Shown: positions 17,731 to 27,587 of the stretch, one piece after another | Numbering within the stretch: the first letter of the stretch is position 1 | Layout of the letters: every line of letters begins with the position of its first letter | Made by a program: the position numbers and the translations under genes | NCBI GenBank assembly: GCA_964522665.1 | Contig: CAZFVY010000020.1 | Span: 13,470-77,469 of the forward strand | Direction: 5' to 3' | Length of the DNA stretch: 64,000 bases | Source: CAZFVY01 sp964522665 | Lineage (GTDB): Bacteria; Verrucomicrobiota; Verrucomicrobiia; Limisphaerales; CAZFVY01 | The notes under the pieces: generated by a model | What the model was told of the DNA's origin: nothing | Databases searched by the model: none | What the model saw: the letters and a program-made list of their open reading frames with translations, nothing else

Positions 17731-19599
17731 TCAACTTAAATACGGCTGATATTCCGGCACGGCCTTCTTGAGCATCATCTTCAATTGATTCGCCTCGGCC
17801 TGGTGCATTTCCCGCGTGAGTTGAGTCAGCGTTTCGCGCACTTCCTCCATCGACCTGGGCTGGGAGACGAAGCGCATGATTTTGGGATGCTGCGTCGGAC
17901 TAATATTCTCCCCCTGATAACTCAATTCCTCGAACAGTTTCTCGCCGGGACGGAGGCCAACGAATTCGATGGCGATGTCCTCCTCCGGCTTCAACCCGCT
18001 CAACTCGATCATCTGCCGGGCCAAATCGACGATTTTCACCGGACGGCCCATGTCCAGCACGAAGATCTCCCCACCCGAGCCTTGGGCCGCGCTTTGGAGC
18101 ACCAGCCCCGCCGCCTCGGGCAGGGTCATAAAATAACGGGTCACGTCGGGATGGGTGACTTTCACCGGGCCGCCGAACGCGATCTGCTTATTAAAAATCG
18201 GGATCACGCTGCCGGAAGAGCCGAGCACGTTGCCGAAGCGCACCATGATGAACTTGGTGCCGTCGGGACGATTGGCGTAGAGCGCCTGGAGAAAAATCTC
18301 CCCCATGCGCTTGCTCGCGCCCATGACGTTCGTGGGGTTGATCGCCTTGTCGGTCGAGATAAAGACAAATCGGTCCACGCGATATTCGGCTGACAGTTCC
18401 GCGAGGTTGCACGTGCCTTGAATGTTGTTTTTGATCGCCTCCGCCGGCTGGCTTTCCATCATCGGCACATGCTTATGCGCGGCGGAATGAAAAACGACCG
18501 CCGGGGCAAAGCGGTCGAAGATATAGCGCATCCGCGGCAGGTCGAGTACGTCCGCCACCAAGGGCAAAATGACCCCGCCGTAACCCAGCTCGACCAATTC
18601 CTGCTCGATCTGAAAAATCTGCACTTCCGACCGCTCGACCAACAACAGCCGTTGGGGATTGAACGAGGCGATCTGGCGGCACAATTCACTGCCAATGCTG
18701 CCACCCGCGCCGGTCACCATGACGACCCGGCCCGTCAAAAGCTGCCGGATATTATCGGTCTCCAACTGCACCGGCTCGCGGCCCAGCAGGTCCTGGATTT
18801 CGACCGCGCGCAACTTGGTGGCTTTGACCTTCCCGGTCGCCAGTTCGTCGATGGCGGGCACGGTGGTGAACTTGAGCCGGGCCTGCTGGATAATGCCGAT
18901 GACTTCCCGAATGCGACGCCCGGAGGCGCGGGGCATGGCGATGATGATTTCCTCGAGTTCCAGATTGAGTTGCTGGTTCAACAAGTCCTCCGGCCGGCCG
19001 ACGACCGGAATGTCGTGCACGCGCGAATGCCATTTATTCTTGTCGTCGTCAAAGAACGCGACCGGCTGCAGGCCCAGCCCCCGTTTGCTGGAAAGCTCGC
19101 GCGCGAGGCTCGCGCCCACGTCCCCCGCCCCGATGATGCCCACGCGCCGCGCCCGTCGGTTCGTGCGGCTCTGCGGGGAGAGAAAACGCTCGCGAACGAG
19201 GCGAAAGGCCAGGCGGATGGTCGCCAGCCCCATGAACGCCAGGACGAAATCGACCAGGATGGTCCCGCGCGGCGGCGCATTGTAGCCGGCCGAGGAGTAC
19301 CAATCCACCAGCACGACGCCCGAAGCCGCGGACGAGGCGTAAAAGAGGCGGCGCAAATCGGGGATGCTGAAATAGCTCAGGAGGCCGGAGAACTGCCCGA
19401 AGACGACCAGCAGGAGGAGTTGGACGGGCACGATCCACTTCAGATGATTCCACATTTCGAGCCACAAGGCCGGGGTCAAAACGAAATCATAACGGAGCTC
19501 ATACCCCAGCCAGAGGCTGATCGAGAGCCAGGAGCCGTAAAATCCCAGCAGCACCAACGAACGCGCCGAGAGGACCTGTTTTATTAACGGAAACTTCAT
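17731..19599 (-). CDS. CapD/FlaA1-type nucleotide-sugar dehydratase, membrane-bound
   Basis: 622 aa. About four N-terminal membrane helices (to about residue 120) are followed by a first Rossmann segment VGIIGAGDVGASLAREL near residue 147 and the catalytic SDR domain starting at VMVTGAGGSIGSELCRQI near 295. Members act as UDP-GlcNAc 4,6-dehydratases or epimerases that start synthesis of amino-sugar polysaccharides. The segment FVFISTDKAINPTNVMGASK carries the modified active-site region (TDKA in place of the SDR Tyr motif), normal for this subfamily. It is the 5'-most enzyme of the polysaccharide cluster by coordinate and is transcribed leftwards. Confidence 0.9.
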   Translation of the reverse strand: MKFPLIKQVLSARSLVLLGFYGSWLSISLWLGYELRYDFVLTPALWLEMWNHLKWIVPVQLLLLVVFGQFSGLLSYFSIPDLRRLFYASSAASGVVLVDWYSSAGYNAPPRGTILVDFVLAFMGLATIRLAFRLVRERFLSPQSRTNRRARRVGIIGAGDVGASLARELSSKRGLGLQPVAFFDDDKNKWHSRVHDIPVVGRPEDLLNQQLNLELEEIIIAMPRASGRRIREVIGIIQQARLKFTTVPAIDELATGKVKATKLRAVEIQDLLGREPVQLETDNIRQLLTGRVVMVTGAGGSIGSELCRQIASFNPQRLLLVERSEVQIFQIEQELVELGYGGVILPLVADVLDLPRMRYIFDRFAPAVVFHSAAHKHVPMMESQPAEAIKNNIQGTCNLAELSAEYRVDRFVFISTDKAINPTNVMGASKRMGEIFLQALYANRPDGTKFIMVRFGNVLGSSGSVIPIFNKQIAFGGPVKVTHPDVTRYFMTLPEAAGLVLQSAAQGSGGEIFVLDMGRPVKIVDLARQMIELSGLKPEEDIAIEFVGLRPGEKLFEELSYQGENISPTQHPKIMRFVSQPRSMEEVRETLTQLTREMHQAEANQLKMMLKKAVPEYQPYLS

Positions 19600-19882
19600 G
19601 CTAACTGCGGATCATTCTATACCAGAGTCGCGCTTACGACCATCCCAGAAACCCACGCGGGAACAAGGCGCGCGATGGCCGGAATTCCGGCCAACCGGCT
19701 GGCCAACCGCGCTCGACAAACCCCGTCCGCGTGAGGCGGCAACGCCTGCCGGTTGCCGGCCGCATGGCGCCCTGGCGGGGCTGATTGCTCGGGCGCAACC
19801 ATATTGAACCGACCGCGGCATGGCCAGCAAAAGTCCACGCGGAGCAGCCCGTGGGCGTTTCAACCAGGAGCCAATCAGCGCG

Positions 19883-21058
19883 TCAACGTTTCGACGCCCG
19901 CGCAGCCATCCGCTCGGTTTCGATCACCTTGTAGAGCCGGCAGAACTGTTCCGTGACGACCTCAAGCGAAAACTCCCGGCACACCCGCGCATGATGCGCC
20001 TCGCTCAACCGAGCCCGCAACGCCGGGTCCCGCAGCAGCCTTGCGAGCGCCGCCGCCAGCGCGTCCGCATCGCGCGCGGGAACCACCAGGCCGTTGACGC
20101 CATCCGTTACCACCTCGCGGCAACCGACCACGTCCGTCGTGACCACCGCGCGCCGCGCCAAGCCGGCTTCCAAGAGCGTTTTCGGCAGGCCTTCCCGATA
20201 CGATGGCAGCGCCACGACGTTCGCCTGGCTCAGCTGCTCGAGCACGTCGGAACGCCACCCGAGGAGTTCGACGCCCGGCAGCTCCGCCCACGACCGCGCG
20301 TCGGCCTCGGTGAAACTGGCGGGGTTGCCCGGGTCAATCTGTCCCGCCAAGCGGAGCCGATGCGCCACGCCGCGCTGGCGCAGACTCACGGACGCCGCGA
20401 TCAACTCCGCCAGGCCTTTGTCGCGCAGATAGCGGCCTATATACAATATGACTGGCGGATCCAGGCGCGGTTCCTCGCGCGGCGTCCAACTTCCCGGCTC
20501 AACGCCCGAGCCGCGGATCACCCAAGCTCTTTCCGCGCGCGTCAGGCCCCGAGCGACAAAACGATCGTGGTCTTCCTGATTCTGGAAGACGTTATAGGCC
20601 GACCGGCTACTGAAAACCGGCTTCAGCAGGCCGTTGACCACGGCCCGGAGAATGCGCCAGCGCCACGAATTCAGTTCACCCGCGAACAGGCTGCCCATGC
20701 CGGTGACCGCGTTGACAAACGGGACTCGCCGAGTTCCAACCGTGGCCAGCCACGCCATTAGAATAGCGCGCAGGCTCACCACCTGCACCAAACTCGCCTC
20801 CGCGTCGCGGATGATTCTCCGCAGCCGCCGCGCCGCGCGCCAAACCGCCCGCGGCGAACGCTTCGTCCGGCCCAGCGGCGCCTCAATTACCGTGATCCCC
20901 GCCGCCCGAATTTGTTCCACGCAGTCGGATGCCTCGCAGACGAGAGCAACCTCCCAGCCACGTCGGATCAAGGCTTGCGCAAGACCAAGCCGGTAGAGGA
21001 CGAACAATCGGTCTTCCGGGACAACGAACATTATCTTTCCGGGCGTCATGGCAGGCAT
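19883..21058 (-). CDS. Glycosyltransferase family 4 (GT-B) enzyme
   Basis: 391 aa from the ATG at 21058 (an ATG three codons later is equally plausible; the longer frame runs into repeat DNA). The N-terminal Rossmann domain begins KIMFVVPEDRLFVLYRLGLA. The C-terminal domain opens with PPVILYIGRYLRDKGLAEL and holds the donor-binding loop SYREGLPKTLLEAGLARRAV with the E-x7-E motif. It resembles WcaA/PglA-like transferases that add sugars to a lipid-linked oligosaccharide at the inner membrane. It sits 283 bp from the CapD-like gene, same strand. Confidence 0.88.
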   Translation of the reverse strand: MPAMTPGKIMFVVPEDRLFVLYRLGLAQALIRRGWEVALVCEASDCVEQIRAAGITVIEAPLGRTKRSPRAVWRAARRLRRIIRDAEASLVQVVSLRAILMAWLATVGTRRVPFVNAVTGMGSLFAGELNSWRWRILRAVVNGLLKPVFSSRSAYNVFQNQEDHDRFVARGLTRAERAWVIRGSGVEPGSWTPREEPRLDPPVILYIGRYLRDKGLAELIAASVSLRQRGVAHRLRLAGQIDPGNPASFTEADARSWAELPGVELLGWRSDVLEQLSQANVVALPSYREGLPKTLLEAGLARRAVVTTDVVGCREVVTDGVNGLVVPARDADALAAALARLLRDPALRARLSEAHHARVCREFSLEVVTEQFCRLYKVIETERMAARASKR

Positions 21059-21200
21059 TCGCTCTGGCCCCGGTGAAGGCGCGAGTGGATTAACTCGGCC
21101 GCATGCGGCTCCCCGCTCAACGCGAATCGCCGCTCTCCGCCAAGACGGCTCCCCGGCGTCGGGATGACGGAACAAGACCGTTCGCGTGGCCGGTCGGAAA

Positions 21201-21312
21201 GGCGCGCGGCTCGGTGAGCCGCAGCACGTCCATCTAGCAGGGCGTCGGCCAGGGTGGTTGGACACGTCCGGCAATGTGACACCGCTGCGGGTCGCAGACC
21301 CGCGGTCCGGCC
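21201..21312. repeat. Family B element, dispersed copy (112 bp)
   Basis: In reverse-complement orientation it shows the same layout as the tandem array: a CGCGGGTCTGCGACCCGC palindrome, a spacer, CCCTGCTAGATGGACGTG, then GCGGCTCACCGAGCCGC. It occupies the 416-bp gap between the divergent glycosyltransferase and epimerase genes. Nothing else is recognisable there. Confidence 0.78.
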
Positions 21313-21474
21313 AAAGGCTCGCATCCGCCGCGCGAACCGAACTCGCCGCGCAACATCATTGCCCGCGCGACCGGACGCCGCCGGTATCTTCCGCGACATA
21401 AAAAGGCTCCGCCGGACTACGATCGGCCGGTTGCGCAGTTGCCAGCGCGGTACCGGCTCTGCTAGCGTCTCGCG

Positions 21475-22440
21475 ATGAATTTCTTGGTGACCGGCGGCGC
21501 CGGTTTCATTGGGTCGCACGTATGCGAACGCCTCCTGCAAGACGGCCACTTGGTCTGGGCGCTTGACGATTTGAACGGTTTTTACGATCCGGCCGTTAAA
21601 ATGCAGAACCTGCGCGCGCTCGAATCGTCCGGCCAGCCATTCCACTTCCAGCGCGGCGAGCTGAACGACCGCGCCGGCCTTGAGAGCCTCTTCGAAAGGG
21701 TCGCTTTCGATCAAGTGATTCATCTGGCGGCGCGGGCCGGGGTCCGCCCCAGCCTCGAAGATCCGGTTCTCTACCAAAGGGTCAACGTCGAAGGGACCGT
21801 CGAATTGCTGGAGACGGCGCGCGCCCACGGGGTGAAAAAATTTACCATCGCCTCCTCGTCGTCGGTCTATGGCATCGCCGCGAAACTTCCCTTCGCGGAA
21901 GCCGACCCGACCTTCCATCCGATTTCGCCCTACGCCGCCAGCAAGCTGGCCTGCGAGGCGTTGGGCCACGTTTATCATCATGTCTATGGGATGGACGTCG
22001 TCATGCTGCGGCTCTTCACGGTTTACGGGCCGCGCCAACGGCCTGACCTGGCGATCCATAAATTCGCCCGCCTGATTACCAGCGGCAAACCGATCCCGGT
22101 GTTCGGCGCCGGAACCTCCGCGCGGGACTACACCTACGTCAGCGACACCGTGGACGGCATCCTCGCCTGCACGCGCAAGGAGTTCGGTTTCGAAATCATC
22201 AACCTGGGCGATTCCGAGCCCATCACGCTCAACGCCCTCATCGACCTGCTGGAAAAGGCGCTCGGACAAACGGCGATCATTGATCGCCGGCCAGATCAGC
22301 CGGGCGACGTGCCAATCACTTACGCCGACATCACGCGCGCGCGAAATCTGCTCGGCTACAGCCCGCGAGTTAAAATCGCGGACGGCATCGCTCGTTTCGT
22401 CGCGTGGTTTCGCGAGAACCAGCGCGGCGCCGCGAACTGA
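21475..22440 (+). CDS. NAD-dependent UDP-sugar epimerase, UDP-glucuronate 4-epimerase-like
   Basis: 321-aa short-chain dehydrogenase-fold epimerase. NAD-binding motif VTGGAGFIGSHVCERLL, then HLAARAGVRPSLEDP, which matches the AARAGVR signature of UDP-glucuronate 4-epimerases, the catalytic Ser in IASSSSVYG and the SPYAASKLACEAL Tyr-x3-Lys pair. The C-terminal sugar-binding domain has GPRQRPDLAIHKF. It would interconvert UDP-GlcA and UDP-GalA, the acid being supplied by a dehydrogenase such as the one at 24395-25681. It is on the opposite strand from the rest of the cluster. Confidence 0.87.
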   Translation: MNFLVTGGAGFIGSHVCERLLQDGHLVWALDDLNGFYDPAVKMQNLRALESSGQPFHFQRGELNDRAGLESLFERVAFDQVIHLAARAGVRPSLEDPVLYQRVNVEGTVELLETARAHGVKKFTIASSSSVYGIAAKLPFAEADPTFHPISPYAASKLACEALGHVYHHVYGMDVVMLRLFTVYGPRQRPDLAIHKFARLITSGKPIPVFGAGTSARDYTYVSDTVDGILACTRKEFGFEIINLGDSEPITLNALIDLLEKALGQTAIIDRRPDQPGDVPITYADITRARNLLGYSPRVKIADGIARFVAWFRENQRGAAN

Positions 22441-22474
22441 CCCGGCGCCGCCAGACGACCCGGCCGCCGTCGGG

Positions 22475-23425
22475 TCATTTCTCCCATTGCCAGCCGTTAA
22501 GACTCGCCTCAAGCGCCGCTTCGACCGGCCGCATCGGGACGCCCGTGGCGAGCAGCTTCGAGGCGTCGAGCAGGCAGTTGGAACGCGGGGTCTTCGCCGC
22601 GGCTTGGTAAAACTCGGCGTCATCGGCCCAAAACTCGAACGCGCGTTTCGGTTTCAGAATCCGCTCGATCATCGCCACGGCGTGCCGCGTGGTGATGAAG
22701 CCCGGATTGGTGACGTTGTAGATGCCGAACGGAGCCCGGCGCGCCCACAACCCGAGGCACGCCCGCGCGAAGTCGCCGCGATGGGAGAGCGAGTTCAAGT
22801 TATCGTACACCTTCGGATAACGCTGCACTTTGCTCAGGAAATTGCGCGCGCTGTCGAATTCGTCAAAAGGAATGCGCAGGCGCCAGATATAGCTCTGGCC
22901 AACGCCCGCGATGGCTTCCTCCGCCAGCGCCTTGGTCCCGCTGTAGAAACTGCACGGCGGGTCGCGAAAGCTGAAATTCGGCGCGTCGGTCTCGACGAAA
23001 CCGTGGAACGCCGCGGGATCGCGGGACAGCAATTCCTTGACCGAGGGCTTGGTCAGGTCTTTCTCGACCGTCGTTTGGCCGGCGACCGTGAGTTTGGCGC
23101 CGGAGAAGATGCAGCCGGAGGAGACGTGTCCCCACGGCGTCTTGGTCGCCGCGCACGCGTGGGCCAGCGTTTGCGGAAAGAGCGTGTTGCCGGCCAACGT
23201 GTCAGCCTTGTGAATCTCGCAGGCGTCCACGTTGGGCTTGCCGGTGTAGCCGGCGGCGTTCACGACGAACTCCGGCTTTGCTCGTTGCAGATAATCCAGC
23301 AATACCTCGAACCGGGTATAATCGAGGTCCCGCCGCGCCAGCGCCGTAAAGGGCTGGCCGCCGGCCTGCAACTCGCGCGCGAAGGCTTGTCCGATGTAGC
23401 CGGTGGCGCCTAATAGAACAATCAT
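22475..23425 (-). CDS. dTDP-4-dehydrorhamnose reductase-like (RmlD-type) oxidoreductase
   Basis: 316-aa SDR-type protein: nucleotide motif VLLGATGYIGQAF, VVNAAGYTGKPNVDACE (RmlD-like AAYTxVD region) and active-site FYSGTKALAEE (Tyr-x3-Lys). It has longer inserts than standard RmlD, so it may reduce a different NDP-4-keto sugar. The start overlaps the stop of the thymidylyltransferase by 4 bp (ATGA), so the two are translationally coupled and should act in one pathway. Confidence 0.83.
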   Translation of the reverse strand: MIVLLGATGYIGQAFARELQAGGQPFTALARRDLDYTRFEVLLDYLQRAKPEFVVNAAGYTGKPNVDACEIHKADTLAGNTLFPQTLAHACAATKTPWGHVSSGCIFSGAKLTVAGQTTVEKDLTKPSVKELLSRDPAAFHGFVETDAPNFSFRDPPCSFYSGTKALAEEAIAGVGQSYIWRLRIPFDEFDSARNFLSKVQRYPKVYDNLNSLSHRGDFARACLGLWARRAPFGIYNVTNPGFITTRHAVAMIERILKPKRAFEFWADDAEFYQAAAKTPRSNCLLDASKLLATGVPMRPVEAALEASLNGWQWEK

Positions 23426-24321
23426 AGTGGATTTGAATTCGGTTTGTCTTGCAACCGCCGGGCCTCGGCCACGACGTTGTTGAGGTAATCACGATACTCG
23501 CAATTGGGCATCTTGCCGGCCCGGGCGGCCAGTTGTTCGAGGGAAAGAAAGCCGCGCCGAAAGGCCGCTTCCTCGGGGCAGCCCACCTTGATCCCCTGCC
23601 GCTTCTCGATCGTCTGCACGTAGGCCGACGCCTCGTGCAAACTGCTGCTGGTGCCCGCGTCCAGCCAGGCGAAGCCCCGACTCAGACGGTGGACCCGCAG
23701 TTGCCCGCGCCGGAGGTATTCCATATTCACGTCGGTGATCTCCAATTCGCCACGCGGCGACGGCCGCAGGTTCTTGGTGATGTCGATGACGTGATTGTCG
23801 TAGAGATAGAGTCCCGGCACCGCGTAGTTGCTCTTGGGTTGCTTCGGTTTCTCCTCGATGGAAATCGCGTGGCCTTGCCGGTCGAAATCGACGACGCCAT
23901 AGCGTTCCGGATCGTTGACGTGGTAGCCGAAAACCGTCGCCCCACCCTGGAAATCCGAGAAGGCCCGCTGAAATCCGTCGCCACCGTAGAACACGTTGTC
24001 GCCGAGAATGAGGGTGACCGGGCTTTGACCGACGAAACTCTCGGCGATGAGGAACGCCTGGGCGATGCCTTCCGGAGCCGGCTGTTCGCGATAGTCAATC
24101 GTCACGCCCCAACCGGCGCCATCGCCGAGCAATTGCCGAAACCGCGGCAGATCGTGCGGGGTCGAGATCAGGCAAAGCTCGCGGACGCCGTTCTCGATCA
24201 GCGTGGTCAGCGGGTAATAGACCATCGGCTTGTCATACACCGGCTGCAACTGTTTGCTGGCGACGAGGCTCAACGGGTAGAGCCGCGAACCGGCGCCGCC
24301 GGCCAAAATGATTCCCTTCAT
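23422..24321 (-). CDS. rmlA: Glucose-1-phosphate thymidylyltransferase
   Basis: Makes dTDP-glucose from glucose-1-phosphate and dTTP. 299 aa from the ATG at 24321 (a TTG three codons upstream is rejected). The family signature GIILAGGAGSRLYPLSLVAS is followed by KQLQPVYDKPMVYYPL, LILGDNVFYG and the FAWLDAGTSSSLHEAS sugar-binding block. Length and motifs match RmlA/RfbA closely. It forms an overlapping pair with the downstream reductase; rmlB and rmlC are not in this window. Confidence 0.93.
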   Translation of the reverse strand: MKGIILAGGAGSRLYPLSLVASKQLQPVYDKPMVYYPLTTLIENGVRELCLISTPHDLPRFRQLLGDGAGWGVTIDYREQPAPEGIAQAFLIAESFVGQSPVTLILGDNVFYGGDGFQRAFSDFQGGATVFGYHVNDPERYGVVDFDRQGHAISIEEKPKQPKSNYAVPGLYLYDNHVIDITKNLRPSPRGELEITDVNMEYLRRGQLRVHRLSRGFAWLDAGTSSSLHEASAYVQTIEKRQGIKVGCPEEAAFRRGFLSLEQLAARAGKMPNCEYRDYLNNVVAEARRLQDKPNSNPL

Positions 24322-24394
24322 ATCAGTCAACTTAGTTCGAGTTTGGATTCCTGGTTAAGTGATCACCGCGCGGCGCGTCGTCGGTTCATTGACA

Positions 24395-25681
24395 TCACGC
24401 CTTCCACACTTGGCCGGGTGGCGTTTTGATCTTGGCCATCGCGTTGCGCGTGTCCACCACGCACGGGGACCACTTGGCCAATTGCCGATAGTTAACCGCT
24501 TTGTGCGCGGTCGCGATGATCACCACGTCAAACGCGGCGACATTCGCCTCGTTCCACGCGACCGATTTCTGGCCGGCCCACGCCGAATGCTCGCGCGTCG
24601 GCCGGATGACCGGAATATGCGGATCGTGGTACGCCACGTCCGCGCCCAACGCCTGCAACAAATTCATGAGGACAAATGTCGGCGACTCTCGCGTATCGTC
24701 AACATTCGGTTTGTAGGCCAGCCCGAGCAGCAGCGCCCGGCTGCCCTTCACCGGCTTGCGCCGGGCGTTCAAGGCCTCGGTGACGCGGCCGACCACGTAA
24801 GCCGGCATCGCGTGATTCACCTCGCCCGCCAGTTCGATGAAGCGGGTATTCTGCCCAAACTCCCGCGCTTTCCAGGTCAGGTAAAACGGGTCGATCGGCA
24901 CGCAATGCCCGCCCAGCCCCGGTCCGGGATAGAACGGCATAAAGCCGAATGGCTTGGTGCGCGCGGCCTCAATCACTTCCCAAATATCGATCCCCATCGC
25001 CGCATAGACCACCTTCAATTCGTTGACGAGCGCGATATTGACGGACCGGAAAATGTTTTCGAGCAACTTCGTCGCTTCGGCCGCGCGGCAGGACGAGACC
25101 GGCCCGACGGTCGCGACCGCCAGCCGGTAAAGTTCGACCGCCCTCGCCAGGCAAGCCGGGGTAAGGCCGCCGACGACCTTGGGGATCGCGGCCAGATTCG
25201 AATCGGGATTGCCCGGGTCTTCGCGCTCGGGCGAATAGGCGAGGTGAAAATCTTCCCCGGCGCGCAAGCGCGAACCAGCCTCCAGGACCGCGCGCAAATC
25301 CTGCTCCGTCGTGCCGGGATAGGTCGTGGACTCCAACACGACCAACTGGCCCCGACGCAGAAACGGCGCGATCGTCTGGCCAGTACGGACGATGAAAGAG
25401 ATGTCCGGCTCGCGCTGCTTCGTCAGCGGCGTCGGCACGCAAATCAAGACGGCGTCAACTTCGGCGACTCGGGCAAAATCGGTCGTCGCGGACAATCGGC
25501 CAGCGGAGACTTGTTCCCGCACGGCCGCGCCGGGGATGTGTTTGATGTAACTTTTTCCGCGGTTGATTGCCGCCACCTTGACCGGATCGATGTCCAGGCC
25601 CAGCGCCGTCACGCCGGAACGGGCAAACTGAAGCGCCAGTGGCAGCCCCACGTAACCCAGCCCAATGACGGCGATTTTCAT
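24395..25681 (-). CDS. UDP-sugar 6-dehydrogenase (UDP-GlcNAc/UDP-Glc type)
   Basis: 428 aa. NAD-binding motif IAVIGLGYVGLPLALQFA, ESTTYPGTTEQDL, central-domain ATKLLENIFRSVNIALVNEL, and active-site Cys in GPGLGGHCVPIDPFYLTW. It performs two-step oxidation of a UDP-hexose to a uronic acid. Motif details (LVVLESTTYPGTTE, FHLAYSPEREDPGN) favour the WbpA-like UDP-GlcNAc group over UDP-glucose dehydrogenase, but the substrate is not certain. First gene of the leftward run that includes rmlA, with a 73-bp gap between them. Confidence 0.9.
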   Translation of the reverse strand: MKIAVIGLGYVGLPLALQFARSGVTALGLDIDPVKVAAINRGKSYIKHIPGAAVREQVSAGRLSATTDFARVAEVDAVLICVPTPLTKQREPDISFIVRTGQTIAPFLRRGQLVVLESTTYPGTTEQDLRAVLEAGSRLRAGEDFHLAYSPEREDPGNPDSNLAAIPKVVGGLTPACLARAVELYRLAVATVGPVSSCRAAEATKLLENIFRSVNIALVNELKVVYAAMGIDIWEVIEAARTKPFGFMPFYPGPGLGGHCVPIDPFYLTWKAREFGQNTRFIELAGEVNHAMPAYVVGRVTEALNARRKPVKGSRALLLGLAYKPNVDDTRESPTFVLMNLLQALGADVAYHDPHIPVIRPTREHSAWAGQKSVAWNEANVAAFDVVIIATAHKAVNYRQLAKWSPCVVDTRNAMAKIKTPPGQVWKA

Positions 25682-26029
25682 ATCCTAGGCACAGCCTGCG
25701 GATGACCAAATTCGGCCATCAATCGAGGCGGAAGGAGAATCGGTGGCGCCGACGGACCGGCGCCACGCTCAATCCCATCGCGGGCGGGCCGGCAATCGCG
25801 CTTGGCGCCGACGGTTCCAGAAAATCAATCCGCCCAATCGCCGGCGGTATGGCGGAAATGCAACGTTTCAATATACCGTAGCGTACCGCTCCAACCGCAT
25901 GGAATCAAGCCAGATGCCGAGAGCGCGGAGGCGGCGGGCGCGAGCGCGCCCCGAACGACCCGCGGGGCCAAACATACGCATCCGACGCGGAACTCCGCCG
26001 CGACCGTTGCTCGCTCCAATCTAGCGAGC

Positions 26030-26050
26030 GGACCTCGCAGCGCGAGGTCC
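26030..26050. repeat. Perfect palindrome, 9-bp stem
   Basis: GGACCTCGC-AGC-GCGAGGTCC, followed by CTACC as in the ggt-leader palindrome. It lies in the 384-bp gap 25682-26065, between the end of the permease gene and the start of the dehydrogenase gene. No poly-T tract follows, so it is probably not a terminator. I see nothing else in the gap. Confidence 0.8.
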
Positions 26051-26065
26051 CTACCCTCGCGCCAG

Positions 26066-27460
26066 TTAGGCGAGCGCCGCGAACGGCCAACGACGCGTCC
26101 AACGAGTCCAGGCTAGAAAGCTGGTGATGCCGAGCGCCAGCGAGCCTAATCCAGTCAGAATGATCATCGGCTTGTTGGTCACAAAAATGAACGTCCAACC
26201 GATCAGCGCCAGCACGCACGGCGCCGGATAGAGCCAGACGCGATAGGGCCGCGGCATGTCGGGCGCGTTTCGGCGCAATAGAATCACGGCGAACACTTGC
26301 GCGACAAATTGAATGATGATGCGGGTCGCGATCAAGGCGTCGATTACCGCGTCCAGCGAAAAGAAGCTGCTGACGATCGCGATGACTCCCATCGTGATCA
26401 ACGACACGTACGGGAAGTTCTTTTCCGGGTGCAACCGTCCGAACACTTTGAAAAAGTTCCCATCGCGAGCCGCGGCGTAGGGAACGCGGGAGTAGCCCAA
26501 AAGTAGCGCGAAGACCGATCCCAGCGCGGTCCAGAGGACCAAAATGGTGAAGATCGACGCCACTTTCTCGCCGTAGATTCGTTCCATGAAAAGCGAGGCG
26601 ATGAAAGCGGCTTTCGGATTATTGTCCGCCGGCACGAACTCCCGCCACGACACCGTCCCGATGATCGATAAATTCACCGCGAGGTAAATCAAGGCCACGC
26701 CCACCAAGCTGATCATAATCGAGCGCGGTATCACCCGGCCCGGGTCTTTGACTTCATCACCGATGTAACACACGTCGTAGTACCCGAGATAATCGTAAAC
26801 ACCTAACCGGGACGCCGCGCCCAAGCCCAAGAGAAATCCGATCGAGAAATGCATGGCGTTCGGCGGAAAGTCGAACGCCCGCTTCGCGTCAAAGTGCGTC
26901 GCTCCCGCCACGATCACCGCGGCGCACGCCAGCAAGGTGCCGATCCACAGGCTGACCGTGATCACGCCAATCGACGTGATCCGGCGGTAAAGCAGGACGA
27001 TATTCAAGACGCCCAGCGTCGCCGCGACCGCGAGGGTTTGTCCCGGCGTGATCCCGTGCCAGATGTAGCCGACGTACTGCGCGAACCCGATATAACCCGA
27101 ACCAATTTCCAACGGACCGCTGATGATGAATTGCCAAATGAAAAGGAAGGCGAACATCCGCCCGAACGTTTCCCGGCCAAACCCGTCACGCAAAAAAATA
27201 TAGCTGCCGCCCGACCCCGGCATGGCCGCGCCCAATTCGCTCCAAATCATCCCGTCGGGTATCGCGATCAAGACGGCCACGAGCCACCCAAGCATCGCCT
27301 GCGGCCCGCCCATCGCCGACATCAGGAGCGGGATCGTGATGAACGGCCCGATGCCGATCATGTTGGTCATGTTCAGCGCCGTCGCCTGGAGCAGGTTGAA
27401 ACGCCGTTCCAGATGCGGCGCGGTGGAACCGGCCGGGGGGTTTTCAGTGTGATTGCCCAT
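26066..27460 (-). CDS. APC-superfamily amino acid permease
   Basis: 464 aa from the ATG at 27460; the longer frame adds 64 residues of low plausibility and crosses the divergent promoter region. About 12 membrane helices. The first helix has the APC hallmark ATALNMTNMIGIGPFI, with the unwound glycine-rich segment that binds the amino-acid backbone; PGSGGSYIFLRDGFG is also typical. It is a proton- or exchange-coupled inner-membrane transporter of amino acids or amines; the substrate is unknown. Divergent from the membrane-protein/regulator pair. Confidence 0.9.
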   Translation of the reverse strand: MGNHTENPPAGSTAPHLERRFNLLQATALNMTNMIGIGPFITIPLLMSAMGGPQAMLGWLVAVLIAIPDGMIWSELGAAMPGSGGSYIFLRDGFGRETFGRMFAFLFIWQFIISGPLEIGSGYIGFAQYVGYIWHGITPGQTLAVAATLGVLNIVLLYRRITSIGVITVSLWIGTLLACAAVIVAGATHFDAKRAFDFPPNAMHFSIGFLLGLGAASRLGVYDYLGYYDVCYIGDEVKDPGRVIPRSIMISLVGVALIYLAVNLSIIGTVSWREFVPADNNPKAAFIASLFMERIYGEKVASIFTILVLWTALGSVFALLLGYSRVPYAAARDGNFFKVFGRLHPEKNFPYVSLITMGVIAIVSSFFSLDAVIDALIATRIIIQFVAQVFAVILLRRNAPDMPRPYRVWLYPAPCVLALIGWTFIFVTNKPMIILTGLGSLALGITSFLAWTRWTRRWPFAALA

Positions 27461-27550
27461 ATCGTCGTGGGTGGTCCGGCAGTTTTTAGGCGCTTTTCTG
27501 AGCGACAGCAACGATTTGTTCCCGCGCGCCGAAGAAAGGCGGTCGATTGC

Positions 27551-27584
27551 CGCTTGACAAGTCTGCTTTGCATGACAAAGTAAC
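27551..27584 (+). promoter_or_regulatory. Putative promoter/operator of the membrane protein-regulator pair
   Basis: TTGACA at 27554-27559 gives a good -35; a weak -10 (AAAGTA) follows. The overlapping dyad CTTTG-CATGA-CAAAG is a possible operator. A closely similar sequence precedes ispH at 28564. Confidence 0.45.
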
Positions 27585-27587
27585 CGT

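Noticed and set aside
18418..19587. 389-aa plus-strand frame antisense to the CapD-like gene
   Set aside because: It mirrors the opposite-strand codons; His/Asp/Arg-rich without a recognisable fold.
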